DNA of 8,585 bases from Victivallis vadensis (GCA_020718525.1 DYRX01000188.1:1-8585); one strand, 5' to 3'. Positions 1 through 7,817 are shown, counted from the first letter of the stretch. Numbers and translations: made by a program. The notes: generated by a model from the letters alone, not told the origin.

Positions 1-1156
1 CGGCATTGTCAACTTCCTCATCGTATGTGTCGGCTATTTTTACAAGCATGTCAGGTAGTTTTCCAGTTTCCTCGCCCACCTCGATCATACTTATGACCAT
101 GTCTGGAAAAACCTTTGTAGCCTTGAGCGGAGGAGCGATCCCCTCGCCTTCCTTGACAGCGTCGTGAACCTTTTGAACTGCCGCTGAGACGACCTCGTTC
201 CCTGCCGTATCCCTAACAATCTGGAGCGCATTGAGCACGGGCACGCCCGAACTCATAAGAGTTCCGAGCGTTCTTGCGAATTTCGCAATTGCAGACTTGG
301 AGATGATAGGTCCCAGCAGAGGCATTCGGTATCTAAGCCAGTCCATGAAAAATTTCCCCTTGGGGAACTTCACGAGGACTTTATACACTGCGACAAGGCA
401 GCCCATGACAATAAGCACCAAGACGATCCGCGTCTGTATCACATTGCTTATTCCAATAACGAACTGGGTGAGAGGCGGGAGGTCTGAACTTCCCAGAAGT
501 TCTGCAAATATTTTTTCGAATTTTGGGACAATGAAGAGCATCAGTCCTGTGGTAATAAGACCTGCGATTGTAAGAACAACCACAGGATAGACCATTGCAG
601 ACTTGATTTTGCTGGCGAGTCTGGCGGCTTTCTCCATGAATGTCGCAAGCCTGTCAAGAATCGTCTCCATTGCACCTGCGGCTTCGCCAGCTCGCACCAT
701 GTTGAGGTAAAGTTTGTCGAAAGATTTCGGATTTTGTGCAAGGGCTTCTGAAAAGGTCGAACCGCCTTCCACGGCATTGGCAGACTGACCCAGCACTTTT
801 CTCAAAGCAGGATTTTTAGCCTGCCGCTCAAGGGTTCTCAGGGATCTGACCAAAGGAAGTCCTGCGTCAAGAAGAATAGCGATCTGTCGAGTCATAATCG
901 TCAGATCCTTTGTCTTTATTTTTGGAGCGCCAAAAGAGAGGCTCATACCCATGGAGCTCTTTTTCGCACCTGGCTGAGTCGGAGCACCCGGAGTTGCTCT
1001 CGCTCCCTTTGACTTTGCCTTGTCTTCCTTGATCGATGTTGGAAAAAGCCCCTGCTCTTTGAGAGCGGAAGTCACGGCATTTTCGCTGTCAGCCTCCAGC
1101 CTGCCCTTTTTCTCCTTGCCACCAGAATCCATCGCAGTGTACTGATAAATCGGCAT
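1..1156 (-). CDS. pilC: Type IV pilus / type II secretion inner-membrane platform protein PilC (GspF family), C-terminus cut by window edge
   Basis: PilC is the polytopic inner-membrane platform on which the cytoplasmic ATPases PilB and PilT act to polymerise or retract pilin. 385 codons are visible without a stop. The N-terminus (MPIYQYTAMD, then G..KKGRLEADS) is the classic GspF/PilC opening. A low-complexity Pro/Ala/Gly/Lys linker (residues ~46-68) leads into the first T2SSF helical domain (~86-209, with TRQIAILLDAGLPL and the RAGEAAGAM motif). Membrane segments lie at ~187-210 and ~244-262. The second T2SSF domain starts near 290 and repeats the pattern (ARTLGTLMSSGVPVL; IEVGEETGKLPDML). 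The final membrane helix, roughly 20-40 residues, is missing because the sequence ends. The start ATG has a strong Shine-Dalgarno GGAGG six bases upstream (1163-1167). It follows pilT in the same direction after 140 bases. Family assignment is very secure; whether it serves a pilus or a secretion pseudopilus rests on the neighbouring pilT, which favours a pilus. Confidence 0.96.
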   Translation of the reverse strand, partial: MPIYQYTAMDSGGKEKKGRLEADSENAVTSALKEQGLFPTSIKEDKAKSKGARATPGAPTQPGAKKSSMGMSLSFGAPKIKTKDLTIMTRQIAILLDAGLPLVRSLRTLERQAKNPALRKVLGQSANAVEGGSTFSEALAQNPKSFDKLYLNMVRAGEAAGAMETILDRLATFMEKAARLASKIKSAMVYPVVVLTIAGLITTGLMLFIVPKFEKIFAELLGSSDLPPLTQFVIGISNVIQTRIVLVLIVMGCLVAVYKVLVKFPKGKFFMDWLRYRMPLLGPIISKSAIAKFARTLGTLMSSGVPVLNALQIVRDTAGNEVVSAAVQKVHDAVKEGEGIAPPLKATKVFPDMVISMIEVGEETGKLPDMLVKIADTYDEEVDNA

Positions 1157-1239
1157 AAGCAACCTCCATCTTTCTAGTTATATGAGAAAAAATCAAAGTC
1201 CACGTCACGCGCAAAATTTGGCGTATAGCAAATCATACA

Positions 1240-1255
1240 CGCATTAAAGATGCCA
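1240..1255 (-). promoter_or_regulatory. Possible sigma-54 promoter ahead of pilC
   Basis: The 140-base gap between pilT and pilC (1157-1296) holds no gene and no hairpin with a T-run. Read on the minus strand, it contains TGGCAT, five bases, then ATGCG (1255 down to about 1240). The GG and GC pairs are ten bases apart, which is the spacing of -24/-12 promoters. The match is imperfect (TGGCAC and TTGC are preferred). Sigma-54 control is established for pilA in several bacteria, but its use for pilC here is inference. A lone TATAAC near 1180 has no partner -35 box. Confidence 0.25.
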
Positions 1256-1296
1256 AATCATGCCCGTAAATAAACATTCTATCCGAATGAGTCTAA

Positions 1297-2370
1297 CTAC
1301 CTTTTTCCGGATCCCTGCATTTTCTGAATTATGCTCTGTGCATCCTGAGCCTTCATTATCATTTCGCCGTAGGAGATTATTCCGCGCTCGTAAAGCTCAG
1401 TCAGATGGCTGTCCAGAGTGTTCATCCCGAACTTCGCCCCGGTCTGAATATCTGACGTAATTCTGAACGTCTTGTTCTCCCTTATAAGCGCCTGTATCGA
1501 GGGGGTAGAGATCATGATTTCGAAGGCGGCGACACGACCGGGTCTGTCAACTCTCGGCAGGAGCACCTGGGAAACAACGGCGATCATGGAAGATGCGAGC
1601 TGGGTTCTAATCTGCTCCTGCTGATCCGCGGGGAACGCGTCAACGATTCGGTCAACAGTCCTCGCCGCTCCCGTCGTATGAAGCGTGGCAAAGACAAGGT
1701 GTCCAGTTTCAGCGGCGGATACTGCCGCCTCCATTGTCTCAAGATCGCGCATTTCGCCGACAAGAATCACGTCCGGGTCCTGGCGGAGCGCGCGTCTGAG
1801 CGCCTCGGAAAACGAGGGGACATCAACTCCAATCTCCCTTTGAATTACAATGCTCTTCTTGTGCTGATGATAGAACTCGACAGGATCCTCGATAGTGATT
1901 ATGTGGCAATCCCTCTCCTCGTTGATTATGTTCATCATCGAGGCAAGCGTTGTGCTCTTGCCACTTCCGGTCGGTCCAGTCACAAGTATCAGGCCGCGGG
2001 GTCTGAAAAGAAGATCCTTTATCGAAGGAGGCAAACCGATTTCATTTAGACCAAGAAGCTTGTTTGGAATCTGCCTCATGACCATTCCGTAGTGCCCCTT
2101 CTGCTTGAAACAGCTCACCCTGAAACGCGCCTTGTCGCTGAATGCGAATCCGAAGTCAACTCCGCCGTCCTGCTTTATTTTCTGCTGATGCTGGTCGGAG
2201 GCGACGGACTTCACCAAATTTTCCGTGTCCTCCGGGTTGAGCGAAGGGGAGTCAATCGGAGTCAAAGATCCGTGCAGACGAAGCATTGGCGGGCATCCGA
2301 CCTCTATATGAAGATCGCTAACTCCTTCGTCAACAACAAGCTGGAGCAGTTCGCTCATTTCAATGTTCAT
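1297..2370 (-). CDS. pilT: Type IV pilus retraction ATPase PilT
   Basis: PilT is a cytoplasmic hexameric ATPase of the secretion-ATPase superfamily. It drives pilus depolymerisation, giving twitching motility and DNA or surface retraction. The 357-residue length is normal for PilT. The N-terminal PAS-like domain opens with the typical phrase LLQLVVDEGVSDLHI (9-23). The core has Walker A GPTGSGKS (132-139, Lys138), the Asp box ITIEDPVEF (158-166), Walker B DPDVILVGEMRD (198-209, Glu206) and the His box TGHLVFATLHT (222-232). The retraction signature is present as SIQALIRE (291-298), the counterpart of the family's AIRNLIRE motif; together with the absence of zinc-binding CxxC pairs this separates PilT from PilB. 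The chosen ATG has AAGGAG eleven bases upstream (2382-2387); an internal Met5 would lie too far from it. It starts 32 bases after the upstream pilB, so it is probably co-transcribed. All catalytic motifs are intact. Confidence 0.97.
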   Translation of the reverse strand: MNIEMSELLQLVVDEGVSDLHIEVGCPPMLRLHGSLTPIDSPSLNPEDTENLVKSVASDQHQQKIKQDGGVDFGFAFSDKARFRVSCFKQKGHYGMVMRQIPNKLLGLNEIGLPPSIKDLLFRPRGLILVTGPTGSGKSTTLASMMNIINEERDCHIITIEDPVEFYHQHKKSIVIQREIGVDVPSFSEALRRALRQDPDVILVGEMRDLETMEAAVSAAETGHLVFATLHTTGAARTVDRIVDAFPADQQEQIRTQLASSMIAVVSQVLLPRVDRPGRVAAFEIMISTPSIQALIRENKTFRITSDIQTGAKFGMNTLDSHLTELYERGIISYGEMIMKAQDAQSIIQKMQGSGKR

Positions 2371-2402
2371 GCTTTGGCAATCTCCTTATTTGTCTCTACA
2401 AA

Positions 2403-4106
2403 TCATGCGGTGGTGTATTTCAGAACTTCTTCCATTGTCGTCTCTCCGTTCAAAATGGATCTCACTCCATCCTCCCTGACAGTCCTCATTCCAAGCTCCC
2501 TCGCCTTCTCCTTGAGAACCTGGGTCGGGCATCTCTGCATAATCAGATGTCGGATTGGATTCGTAACCATCAGCAGTTCGGTCAGAGCCTTTCTCCCCTT
2601 GTATCCTGTCTCGTTGCAGACGGAACAGCCTTTTCCGTAGTAGAATTTGTTCGAGCCAACCTCCTCCCTGGTGATGTTGAGCAGTTTGAGGTCGTCGTCC
2701 GTAGGATCGAAGGATGTCTTGCAGTTTTCGCAGACCTTCCTTATCAACCTCTGTCCTAGAACGCCGACCAGGGAAGACGTGATAAGAAAGGGCTCCACGC
2801 CCATGTCAATGAGTCGGGTAACGGTCCCAGGCGCGTCGTTGGTGTGGAGAGTGCTGAACACGAAGTGTCCTGTCAGAGACGCCTGAATAGCCATCTGGGC
2901 TGTGTCCAAGTCGCGGATTTCTCCAATCATGATGACATCGGGATCCTGTCTCAGAAAGGCGCGGAGGGCTCTTCCGAAAGTCATTCCTATCGACTCATGT
3001 ATGGGGAGCTGTATGATCCCCTCCAAGTCATATTCGACCGGATCTTCGGCGGTAAGAAGCTTGTCCTCGATGCTGTTGATCTCCTTCAACGAGGAATAAA
3101 GCGTCGTCGTCTTACCCGATCCGGTTGGACCGGTTACGACAAAGATTCCGTTTGGCAGATGGATTATGCGTCTTATGTCTTTGAGTACGTCCTGACCAAT
3201 CCCCAGGACATCAAGATCGAGGTTGACAACGGATCTGTCGAGAACGCGCAGAACAACCGACTCGCCATTCGCGGTAGGAAGACATGAGACGCGCAGGTCA
3301 ACTGGACGCCCGGCAATCTTGATCTGTATTCTTCCGTCCTGGGGGAGGCGGCGCTCGGAAATATTGAGACCGCTCATGATTTTGATTCGGCTTATGATCG
3401 GAACTGCAAGATTTTTAGATGGAGGAGCCATCTCATAAAGGGCGCCGTCCACGCGGTACCTTATCTTGAAGTCTTTTTCGAACGGTTCAAAGTGAATGTC
3501 GCTCGCCTTCGCCTTTATCGCCTGATACATGATCACGTCCACAAGCTTGACTATCGGAGTCTCGTTCGCCATGCTTTCAAGCTCGGTTGCACTTTCTTCA
3601 GTATCCTTGAATTCCTTTTCGGCAACGTCCACCTCCATATTCTGAAGCATGTCGTGCATGGTCTCGGTTTCGACCGGATAGTATTTTTCTATCGCCGCAT
3701 CAACCTGGGCCTCCTTTGCAACGACAACCCTGACGTCCTTGCTGAGGATGAAGTGAATCTCGTCCGCGATGTGATAGTTTAGAGGATTTCTCGAGGCAAT
3801 TGTGAGCGTGTCGTTGTCGAATGACAGAGGCAGGACGCCGTACATCCTGACGCTCTGGGAGTCAAGCATGTCAACAACACGCTTTTCGACTTCAACCTTG
3901 GTCAGGTCAACAAGATCCGTCCCCAGAAAAGTCGCAATGAGCTGGAGAAGCTCGTCCTCCTGAATCATCTGGAAGTCAATAAGAATCTCGCTAAGAGGTT
4001 TGCCCGTTCTCTTGTATTCCTCTTCGGCTTCGAGGATCTGACCTTCGTCGCAGATCCCCTCAGTGAGCAAAATAGATTTGAGGGTTTCGCTTTCAGGATC
4101 AAGCAT
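2403..4106 (-). CDS. pilB: Type IV pilus assembly ATPase PilB/GspE family, second copy of a tandem pair
   Basis: This is an assembly-type ATPase that would power pilin addition at the PilC platform. Its 567 residues are the normal PilB/GspE length. An N-terminal MshEN/GspE-N type domain spans about 30-145 (GKPLSEILIDFQMI, then LGTDLVDL). After an acidic linker (~145-182) come the second N-domain and catalytic core, with ASDIHFEPFE (201-210), RLPQDGRI (253-260), Walker A GPTGSGKT (326-333, Lys332), Asp box TAEDPVEY (352-359), Walker B DPDVIMIGEIRD (388-399, Glu396) and His box TGHFVFSTLHT (412-422). Four cysteines in two CxxC pairs (459/462 and 494/497) form the zinc site typical of PilB/GspE and absent from PilT. 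The ATG has GAGGAG nine bases upstream (4116-4121). It lies 22 bases after the other pilB and 32 before pilT, so it sits inside an operon. All motor motifs are intact. It could equally be called GspE; pilT next door favours a pilus role. Confidence 0.95.
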   Translation of the reverse strand: MLDPESETLKSILLTEGICDEGQILEAEEEYKRTGKPLSEILIDFQMIQEDELLQLIATFLGTDLVDLTKVEVEKRVVDMLDSQSVRMYGVLPLSFDNDTLTIASRNPLNYHIADEIHFILSKDVRVVVAKEAQVDAAIEKYYPVETETMHDMLQNMEVDVAEKEFKDTEESATELESMANETPIVKLVDVIMYQAIKAKASDIHFEPFEKDFKIRYRVDGALYEMAPPSKNLAVPIISRIKIMSGLNISERRLPQDGRIQIKIAGRPVDLRVSCLPTANGESVVLRVLDRSVVNLDLDVLGIGQDVLKDIRRIIHLPNGIFVVTGPTGSGKTTTLYSSLKEINSIEDKLLTAEDPVEYDLEGIIQLPIHESIGMTFGRALRAFLRQDPDVIMIGEIRDLDTAQMAIQASLTGHFVFSTLHTNDAPGTVTRLIDMGVEPFLITSSLVGVLGQRLIRKVCENCKTSFDPTDDDLKLLNITREEVGSNKFYYGKGCSVCNETGYKGRKALTELLMVTNPIRHLIMQRCPTQVLKEKARELGMRTVREDGVRSILNGETTMEEVLKYTTA

Positions 4107-4128
4107 TTGCCCAATCTCCTCTTTGTTA

Positions 4129-5835
4129 CTATTCCTCGTCCATGACTGTCATTGTCAATATCTCCGCAAGCGTCGTCATGCCGGCGGCGGCCTTCCTCAA
4201 CCCGTCCTCGCGCAAGGTCCTCATCCCGGATTTTCTCGCGGAATCTCGAATCACGCTCGAAGGCACCTTCTCAAAGATCAGACGCTGAAGCTCCTCGGTC
4301 ACAAAAAATATCTCGTATATGCCCATTCGTCCGCGATAGCCCTTGCCGCCGCATTCGTCGCATCCCCTGCCCTTCTGCAGATTGGAGCTCTTTACAAAAT
4401 TCTCGTCGAGCCCCATTATCTCAAGCTCCTCTGCATCAGGAACATACGGAGCGGAGCAGTTCTTGCATATTCTTCGTACAAGCCTTTGCGCCATCACCGC
4501 ACGCACGGCGGAGGCGACAAGAAAGGGCTTGATTCCCATGTCAATCAGTCGGGTCACCGCGCCCGGCGCGTCATTCGTGTGCAGAGTGCTGAAGACAAGG
4601 TGCCCGGTAAGCGCCGCATTGATGGCGATTTCAGCAGTCTCCTTGTCGCGGATCTCGCCGACCATGACGATGTTCGGCGCCTGGCGAAGCATTGACCTGA
4701 GCGCCGCCGAAAATGTCAGGCCAATCTGTGCGCTCACATGCACCTGGTTGATTCCAGAAAGCATGTACTCCACGGGATCTTCGACAGTTATTATCTTTCT
4801 GTGAGGAGTGTTGATCGAGTTCAAAAAGGCGTAGAGGGATGTCGTCTTGCCGGAACCGGTAGGACCTGTCACCAGGAAAATTCCGTCCGGCATGTTGACT
4901 ATCTTCTGAATAAGCTCCATGTCGTCGCTGTAGAACCCAAGCTTTGGAATGTCGAGCTGAATGCTCGCCTTGTCGAGGATTCGCATGACAATGCTCTCGC
5001 CATGCGTTGTCGGAATTGTGGAAACGCGCAGGTCTATTTCCTTGCCCTCGACCTTGAGCTGAATTCTTCCATCCAGAGGAATTCGCTTCTCGGTGATGTC
5101 AATCTTCGCCATAATCTTGAGACGGCTTGTGATGTTCGCCTGAAGATACTTTGGCGGACTCTCCATTTCCCTGAGGACGCCGTCAATCCTGTACCTGACC
5201 CTGTAGCGCTTTTCCAGAGGCTCCAGATGGATGTCGCTGGCCCTCTTTCTGATCGCCTCGACAATGATGAGGGACACAAGCTTGATGATGGGCGCATCTT
5301 CGTCTGTCTCGTCGCGGGCATCGCCAGTCTTGGCAAGCTGGGACTCTATGTCCGCCTCCTGCATCCCGTCAAGATATGCGTCCACGCTCTCGTCGCGCGA
5401 GCCGTAATGATGGCCAATCAGCCTCTGTATCTGATCCTTCGGCGAGACCACCGCCTCGACGTCACAGCGCAGAATGTAGCGCAGTGAGTCCAAGGTCTCG
5501 ACATCGGTGGGATCGCTCATGGCAATCGTGAGAAGATTGTCATGCTTCATCACAGGAACGACCTTGTACTGCTTGGCGACATCGCCCGAAATCGCCTCAA
5601 TCGCCTCGGCTGGAATCTGATAGTCGCCAAGATCCAATGTCTCAAGCCCATACTGCTGGGCGAGAAGCGCCATCACTTCCTTCTCGTTGATGTGCTTCAG
5701 AGCTTTGAGAGCGTCAACGATGTCCATCTTCCCTTCGGAAGACGCGACCTTCTCCCATCCCTCGTTGATCTGCTCCGGCGTGAGCATTCCGTAGTCTGTC
5801 AGGAGCTCGAGGATATATTCGCTGTCCTTTACCAC
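4129..5835 (-). CDS. pilB: Type IV pilus assembly ATPase PilB/GspE family, first copy of a tandem pair (GTG start)
   Basis: A second, full-length (568 residues) assembly ATPase lies directly upstream of the other. Its N-terminal GspE-N type domain (~10-145) is poorly conserved relative to its neighbour. The core shows ASDIHLEPLE (199-208), RIPLDGRI (251-258), Walker A GPTGSGKT (324-331, Lys330), Asp box TVEDPVEY (350-357), Walker B with Glu394 in VGEIRD, His box TGHLVFSTLHT (410-420) and zinc cysteines 457/460 and 492/495. The segment before Walker B reads RQAPNIVMVGEIRD where the neighbour has RQDPDVIMIGEIRD. Motor residues otherwise look complete, so it should be active. The start is GTG: the frame is open upstream to about 5940 but holds no ATG or other GTG, and AGGGA lies six bases before the GTG. 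It heads the pilus operon. Whether the two copies form mixed hexamers or serve two machines cannot be read from sequence. Confidence 0.94.
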   Translation of the reverse strand: MVKDSEYILELLTDYGMLTPEQINEGWEKVASSEGKMDIVDALKALKHINEKEVMALLAQQYGLETLDLGDYQIPAEAIEAISGDVAKQYKVVPVMKHDNLLTIAMSDPTDVETLDSLRYILRCDVEAVVSPKDQIQRLIGHHYGSRDESVDAYLDGMQEADIESQLAKTGDARDETDEDAPIIKLVSLIIVEAIRKRASDIHLEPLEKRYRVRYRIDGVLREMESPPKYLQANITSRLKIMAKIDITEKRIPLDGRIQLKVEGKEIDLRVSTIPTTHGESIVMRILDKASIQLDIPKLGFYSDDMELIQKIVNMPDGIFLVTGPTGSGKTTSLYAFLNSINTPHRKIITVEDPVEYMLSGINQVHVSAQIGLTFSAALRSMLRQAPNIVMVGEIRDKETAEIAINAALTGHLVFSTLHTNDAPGAVTRLIDMGIKPFLVASAVRAVMAQRLVRRICKNCSAPYVPDAEELEIMGLDENFVKSSNLQKGRGCDECGGKGYRGRMGIYEIFFVTEELQRLIFEKVPSSVIRDSARKSGMRTLREDGLRKAAAGMTTLAEILTMTVMDEE

Positions 5836-5914
5836 GTCCGATCCCTGGATATGAATTTCACTTGATGATGCGACAAGCGCGTCCGAAACCTTAAAGTTAC
5901 AAAATCCAAAGCTA

Positions 5915-5943
5915 AATACAAGCCGAAAATCTCTTTTTTACAA
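5915..5943 (-). promoter_or_regulatory. Candidate sigma-70-type promoter of the pilB-pilB-pilT-pilC operon
   Basis: On the minus strand TTGTAA (5943-5938) and TGTATT (5920-5915) are separated by 17 bases. Each hexamer matches consensus at four of six positions. It would give a leader of roughly 70 bases before the GTG start of the first pilB. The spacing is ideal but the match is modest and the region is AT-rich, so it could be chance. Confidence 0.3.
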
Positions 5944-5953
5944 CTTTTCTCGC

Positions 5954-5976
5954 TTTGCATGCCTTGAAGATGCAAA
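5954..5976. repeat. Hairpin with perfect 7-bp stem
   Basis: TTTGCAT (5954-5960) and ATGCAAA (5970-5976) are perfect inverted copies around a nine-base loop. No run of T follows on either strand, so it is not a standard intrinsic terminator. It lies upstream of the candidate pilus promoter and could be a protein binding site or an RNA fold. Confidence 0.4.
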
Positions 5977-6104
5977 ATAAAGAGTAGATTGCGCCGATGC
6001 CGTAGAAAGCGCTGTCAGGGAGCTTGAGAACGCTGAGGGTGGTGCCGGGGCGGGAACGTTGAGACCGTTGATGCCGCATTCCTGGTCCCTTGAAATTGAT
6101 AATC

Positions 6105-6118
6105 TGGCACCCGTGCCA
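6105..6118. repeat. 14-bp perfect palindrome just downstream of cdr
   Basis: TGGCAC and GTGCCA flank two bases. In RNA this would be a 5-bp stem with a four-base loop. It sits about 30 bases beyond the cdr stop, where a terminator would be expected, but the downstream sequence (GATTAT) has no clear T-run. An operator or weak terminator are both possible. Confidence 0.35.
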
Positions 6119-6123
6119 AATGG

Positions 6124-6146
6124 CAAAGCTGTTTAGCAACAGTCCC
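6124..6146 (-). repeat. Left arm of a 23-bp inverted repeat flanking the arsR-cdr unit
   Basis: Read on the minus strand from 6146, the sequence GGGACTGTTGCTAAAC... agrees with the plus strand from 8445 (GGGGCTGTTGCGAAAT...) at 19 of 23 positions. The four differences are scattered. It begins at the base right after the cdr stop codon. The opening resembles the terminal inverted repeats of some insertion sequences (IS6/IS26 ends contain CTGTTGCAAA), but no transposase is present. The likeness is visible; the mobile origin is inference. Confidence 0.55.
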
Positions 6147-7817
6147 TTAGCACCACATCAGCACGCCTCCGTCCATTACCTTCACATCGCGGAAACCGGC
6201 TTCGCCAAGAATGCGCGCGGCTTCGTAGCCCCGCAATGAAATCTTGCAGAATACAATAATCTCTGTATTTTTATAGGCGTCCAAAACTGACAAAGACGAT
6301 CTGAGCTTACCGAGCGGAACGTGCATGCAGGGCTCAATCTTCCCCTGCTCGAACTCGTCGGGCGTCCTGACATCGAGGAGAAGGCAGTTTTCGCGTCGCG
6401 CCAGCTTCGCCTTGACCTCCTCGGGCTTTATTCCAGACATGAGTCCGTCGAGCTTGTTGCGCAGAATGTTCGCGGCGACAATGAGATTATCCATTGCCGG
6501 CGCATAGGGTGGTGCATAGCATAAGTCGAGGTTCCCGACATCGTCAACGCTCATCTTGGCGCTTATCGCGGCAACTGCCGTGTCAACCCTCTTGTCGCAG
6601 TCTCCCGGACCGACCGCCTGGACACCGAGAAGCCGCCGGGTGGATTTGTCCGCCACAAGCTTAAGATAAAGCAATTTGGCACAGGGCATGAAGTGGGCCC
6701 TGTCCAGCGAAGGGGAAAGGCATATGACAGGGTCGAAGCCCTCTTTCTCAGCCTCCCTTTCGCTCAGCCCCGTCTTGGCGGCGGTGAATTCGAAAAGCTT
6801 GCAGATAGTGGATCCAAGAACGCCGTTGAATTCGTCTCTTATCCCGGAGATGCTGTTCGCCGCCACCCTGCCATGCTTGTTGGCGGTCGAACCAAGAGGA
6901 ACAAAACATGCCTTGCCACTTACAAGATTTACCGTTTCCGCGCAGTCTCCGACAGCATAGATGTCCGGATCCGAGCTCTGCATCTGGCTGTTGACCTTGA
7001 TCGCGCCAGTTCTGCCCAGCTCAAGGCCGCATGATTTCGCAAGAGAGACATTTGGTCTGACTCCGACAGACATTATTACCATGTCCGCCCTCAAAGTCTC
7101 ATGGTCGGTGAGGACCTTCGCGACATCTTCACTGCCCTCGAACCCGAGGACTTTTGTCCCACCAAGAATCCGTATCCCCTTGGATTCTGCATATTTCTCA
7201 ACGAGCGATGCCATTTCCGGATCAAACATCGAAAGGATGTGATCCATCATTTCAACAATTGTCACTCGGCAACCTCTCAATATCAAGGCCTCCGCCATCT
7301 CGATGCCGATGAGTCCGCCACCTACGATCACGGCATCTGTCGCTTTTCCTCTTGCGAGTACGCTCTTTATGCCTTCAGCGTCCTCGACTCCGTGCAGAGT
7401 GAAAATATTGCGGAGCGCGATTCCGGGAAGCGGCGGGCGCAACGGAGATGCCCCCGTGGCAAGAACCAGCTTGTCGTAGTCAAGAACTCTCTCTTCGCCG
7501 CATCCGCACTTGACAAATACAGTTTTTTTCGCCCTGTCAATGCCTGCGACCTCGCAGTGATTGATCACTCTGATATTTTTCACCTTTTCAAAAAAAGCCG
7601 CATCGCGCACAATTCCGGCAGGCGTCGCCATCAGCTCCTTCTGCTCCTTGACCAGACCGGAGATATAATAGGGGAAGCCACAGCCGGCATAGGATAGAAA
7701 CTCGCCTTTCTCCACCACCGTCACCTCCGCGTCTGGAACATTCCTGATAATTTTCGACGCCGTCTTGGGACCTGCCGCGACTCCTCCGACAACCACAACT
7801 CTCAGCTTCCTGTGCAT
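6147..7817 (-). CDS. cdr: CoA-disulfide reductase / NADH-dependent persulfide reductase with C-terminal rhodanese domain (CoADR-Rhd)
   Basis: This is a cytoplasmic FAD flavoprotein that uses NAD(P)H to reduce CoA disulfide or CoA/protein persulfides; the rhodanese domain handles the sulfane sulfur. Counting from MHRKLRV (556 residues): FAD fold VVVVGGVAAG (7-16), redox-active Cys46 in SYAGCGFPYYISG, NAD(P)H fold VGGGLIGIE (165-173), second FAD motif IYAVGDCAE (286-294), and the dimerisation segment YAPPYAPAMD (434-443) typical of CoADR. The rhodanese domain (~460-556) has LLLDVRTPDEF (479-489) and active-site loop CKISLR with Cys524. Total length fits fused CoADR-Rhd enzymes. The start at 7817 is chosen because GGAAAGGGCGG precedes it and the FAD fold begins at once; an in-frame ATG at 7844 would add nine residues and lacks a ribosome binding site. 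It follows the ArsR-type gene in the same direction, which suggests thiol/persulfide-inducible expression. It ends abruptly at ...GGVLMWC, right against an inverted repeat. Confidence 0.93.
   Translation of the reverse strand: MHRKLRVVVVGGVAAGPKTASKIIRNVPDAEVTVVEKGEFLSYAGCGFPYYISGLVKEQKELMATPAGIVRDAAFFEKVKNIRVINHCEVAGIDRAKKTVFVKCGCGEERVLDYDKLVLATGASPLRPPLPGIALRNIFTLHGVEDAEGIKSVLARGKATDAVIVGGGLIGIEMAEALILRGCRVTIVEMMDHILSMFDPEMASLVEKYAESKGIRILGGTKVLGFEGSEDVAKVLTDHETLRADMVIMSVGVRPNVSLAKSCGLELGRTGAIKVNSQMQSSDPDIYAVGDCAETVNLVSGKACFVPLGSTANKHGRVAANSISGIRDEFNGVLGSTICKLFEFTAAKTGLSEREAEKEGFDPVICLSPSLDRAHFMPCAKLLYLKLVADKSTRRLLGVQAVGPGDCDKRVDTAVAAISAKMSVDDVGNLDLCYAPPYAPAMDNLIVAANILRNKLDGLMSGIKPEEVKAKLARRENCLLLDVRTPDEFEQGKIEPCMHVPLGKLRSSLSVLDAYKNTEIIVFCKISLRGYEAARILGEAGFRDVKVMDGGVLMWC

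Larger units (their letters stand above)
5836..6146. other. 311-base gap between cdr and the pilus operon; no gene I can support
   Basis: This stretch holds a weak promoter for the pilus operon, a hairpin, a short perfect palindrome and one arm of an inverted repeat, all listed separately. A 75-codon minus-strand frame (5912-6139) begins seven bases after the cdr stop. Its C-terminal half contains a hydrophobic run (FYGIGAIYSLFCIF) followed by a basic tail, so a small membrane protein is possible. Against this, it has no convincing ribosome binding site, and an overlapping frame (5938-6126) is equally open. The region may instead be the remains of a repeated element. Confidence 0.5.

Noticed and set aside
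2092..2640. 182-codon plus-strand frame
   Set aside because: Runs antisense across the pilT start and the second pilB end; the true genes are unmistakable.
4063..4695. 210-codon plus-strand frame
   Set aside because: Antisense shadow of the 3' part of the first pilB and the gene junction; no domain features.
4738..5487. 249-codon plus-strand frame
   Set aside because: It lies wholly antisense to the first pilB, whose conserved motor motifs fully explain the sequence; the translation shows no recognisable domain.
6105..6118. Intrinsic terminator after cdr
   Set aside because: The stem is short and no T-run follows, so it is listed only as a palindrome.
7101..7697. 198-codon plus-strand frame
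   Set aside because: Antisense to the FAD/NAD-binding part of cdr; no motif in its translation.
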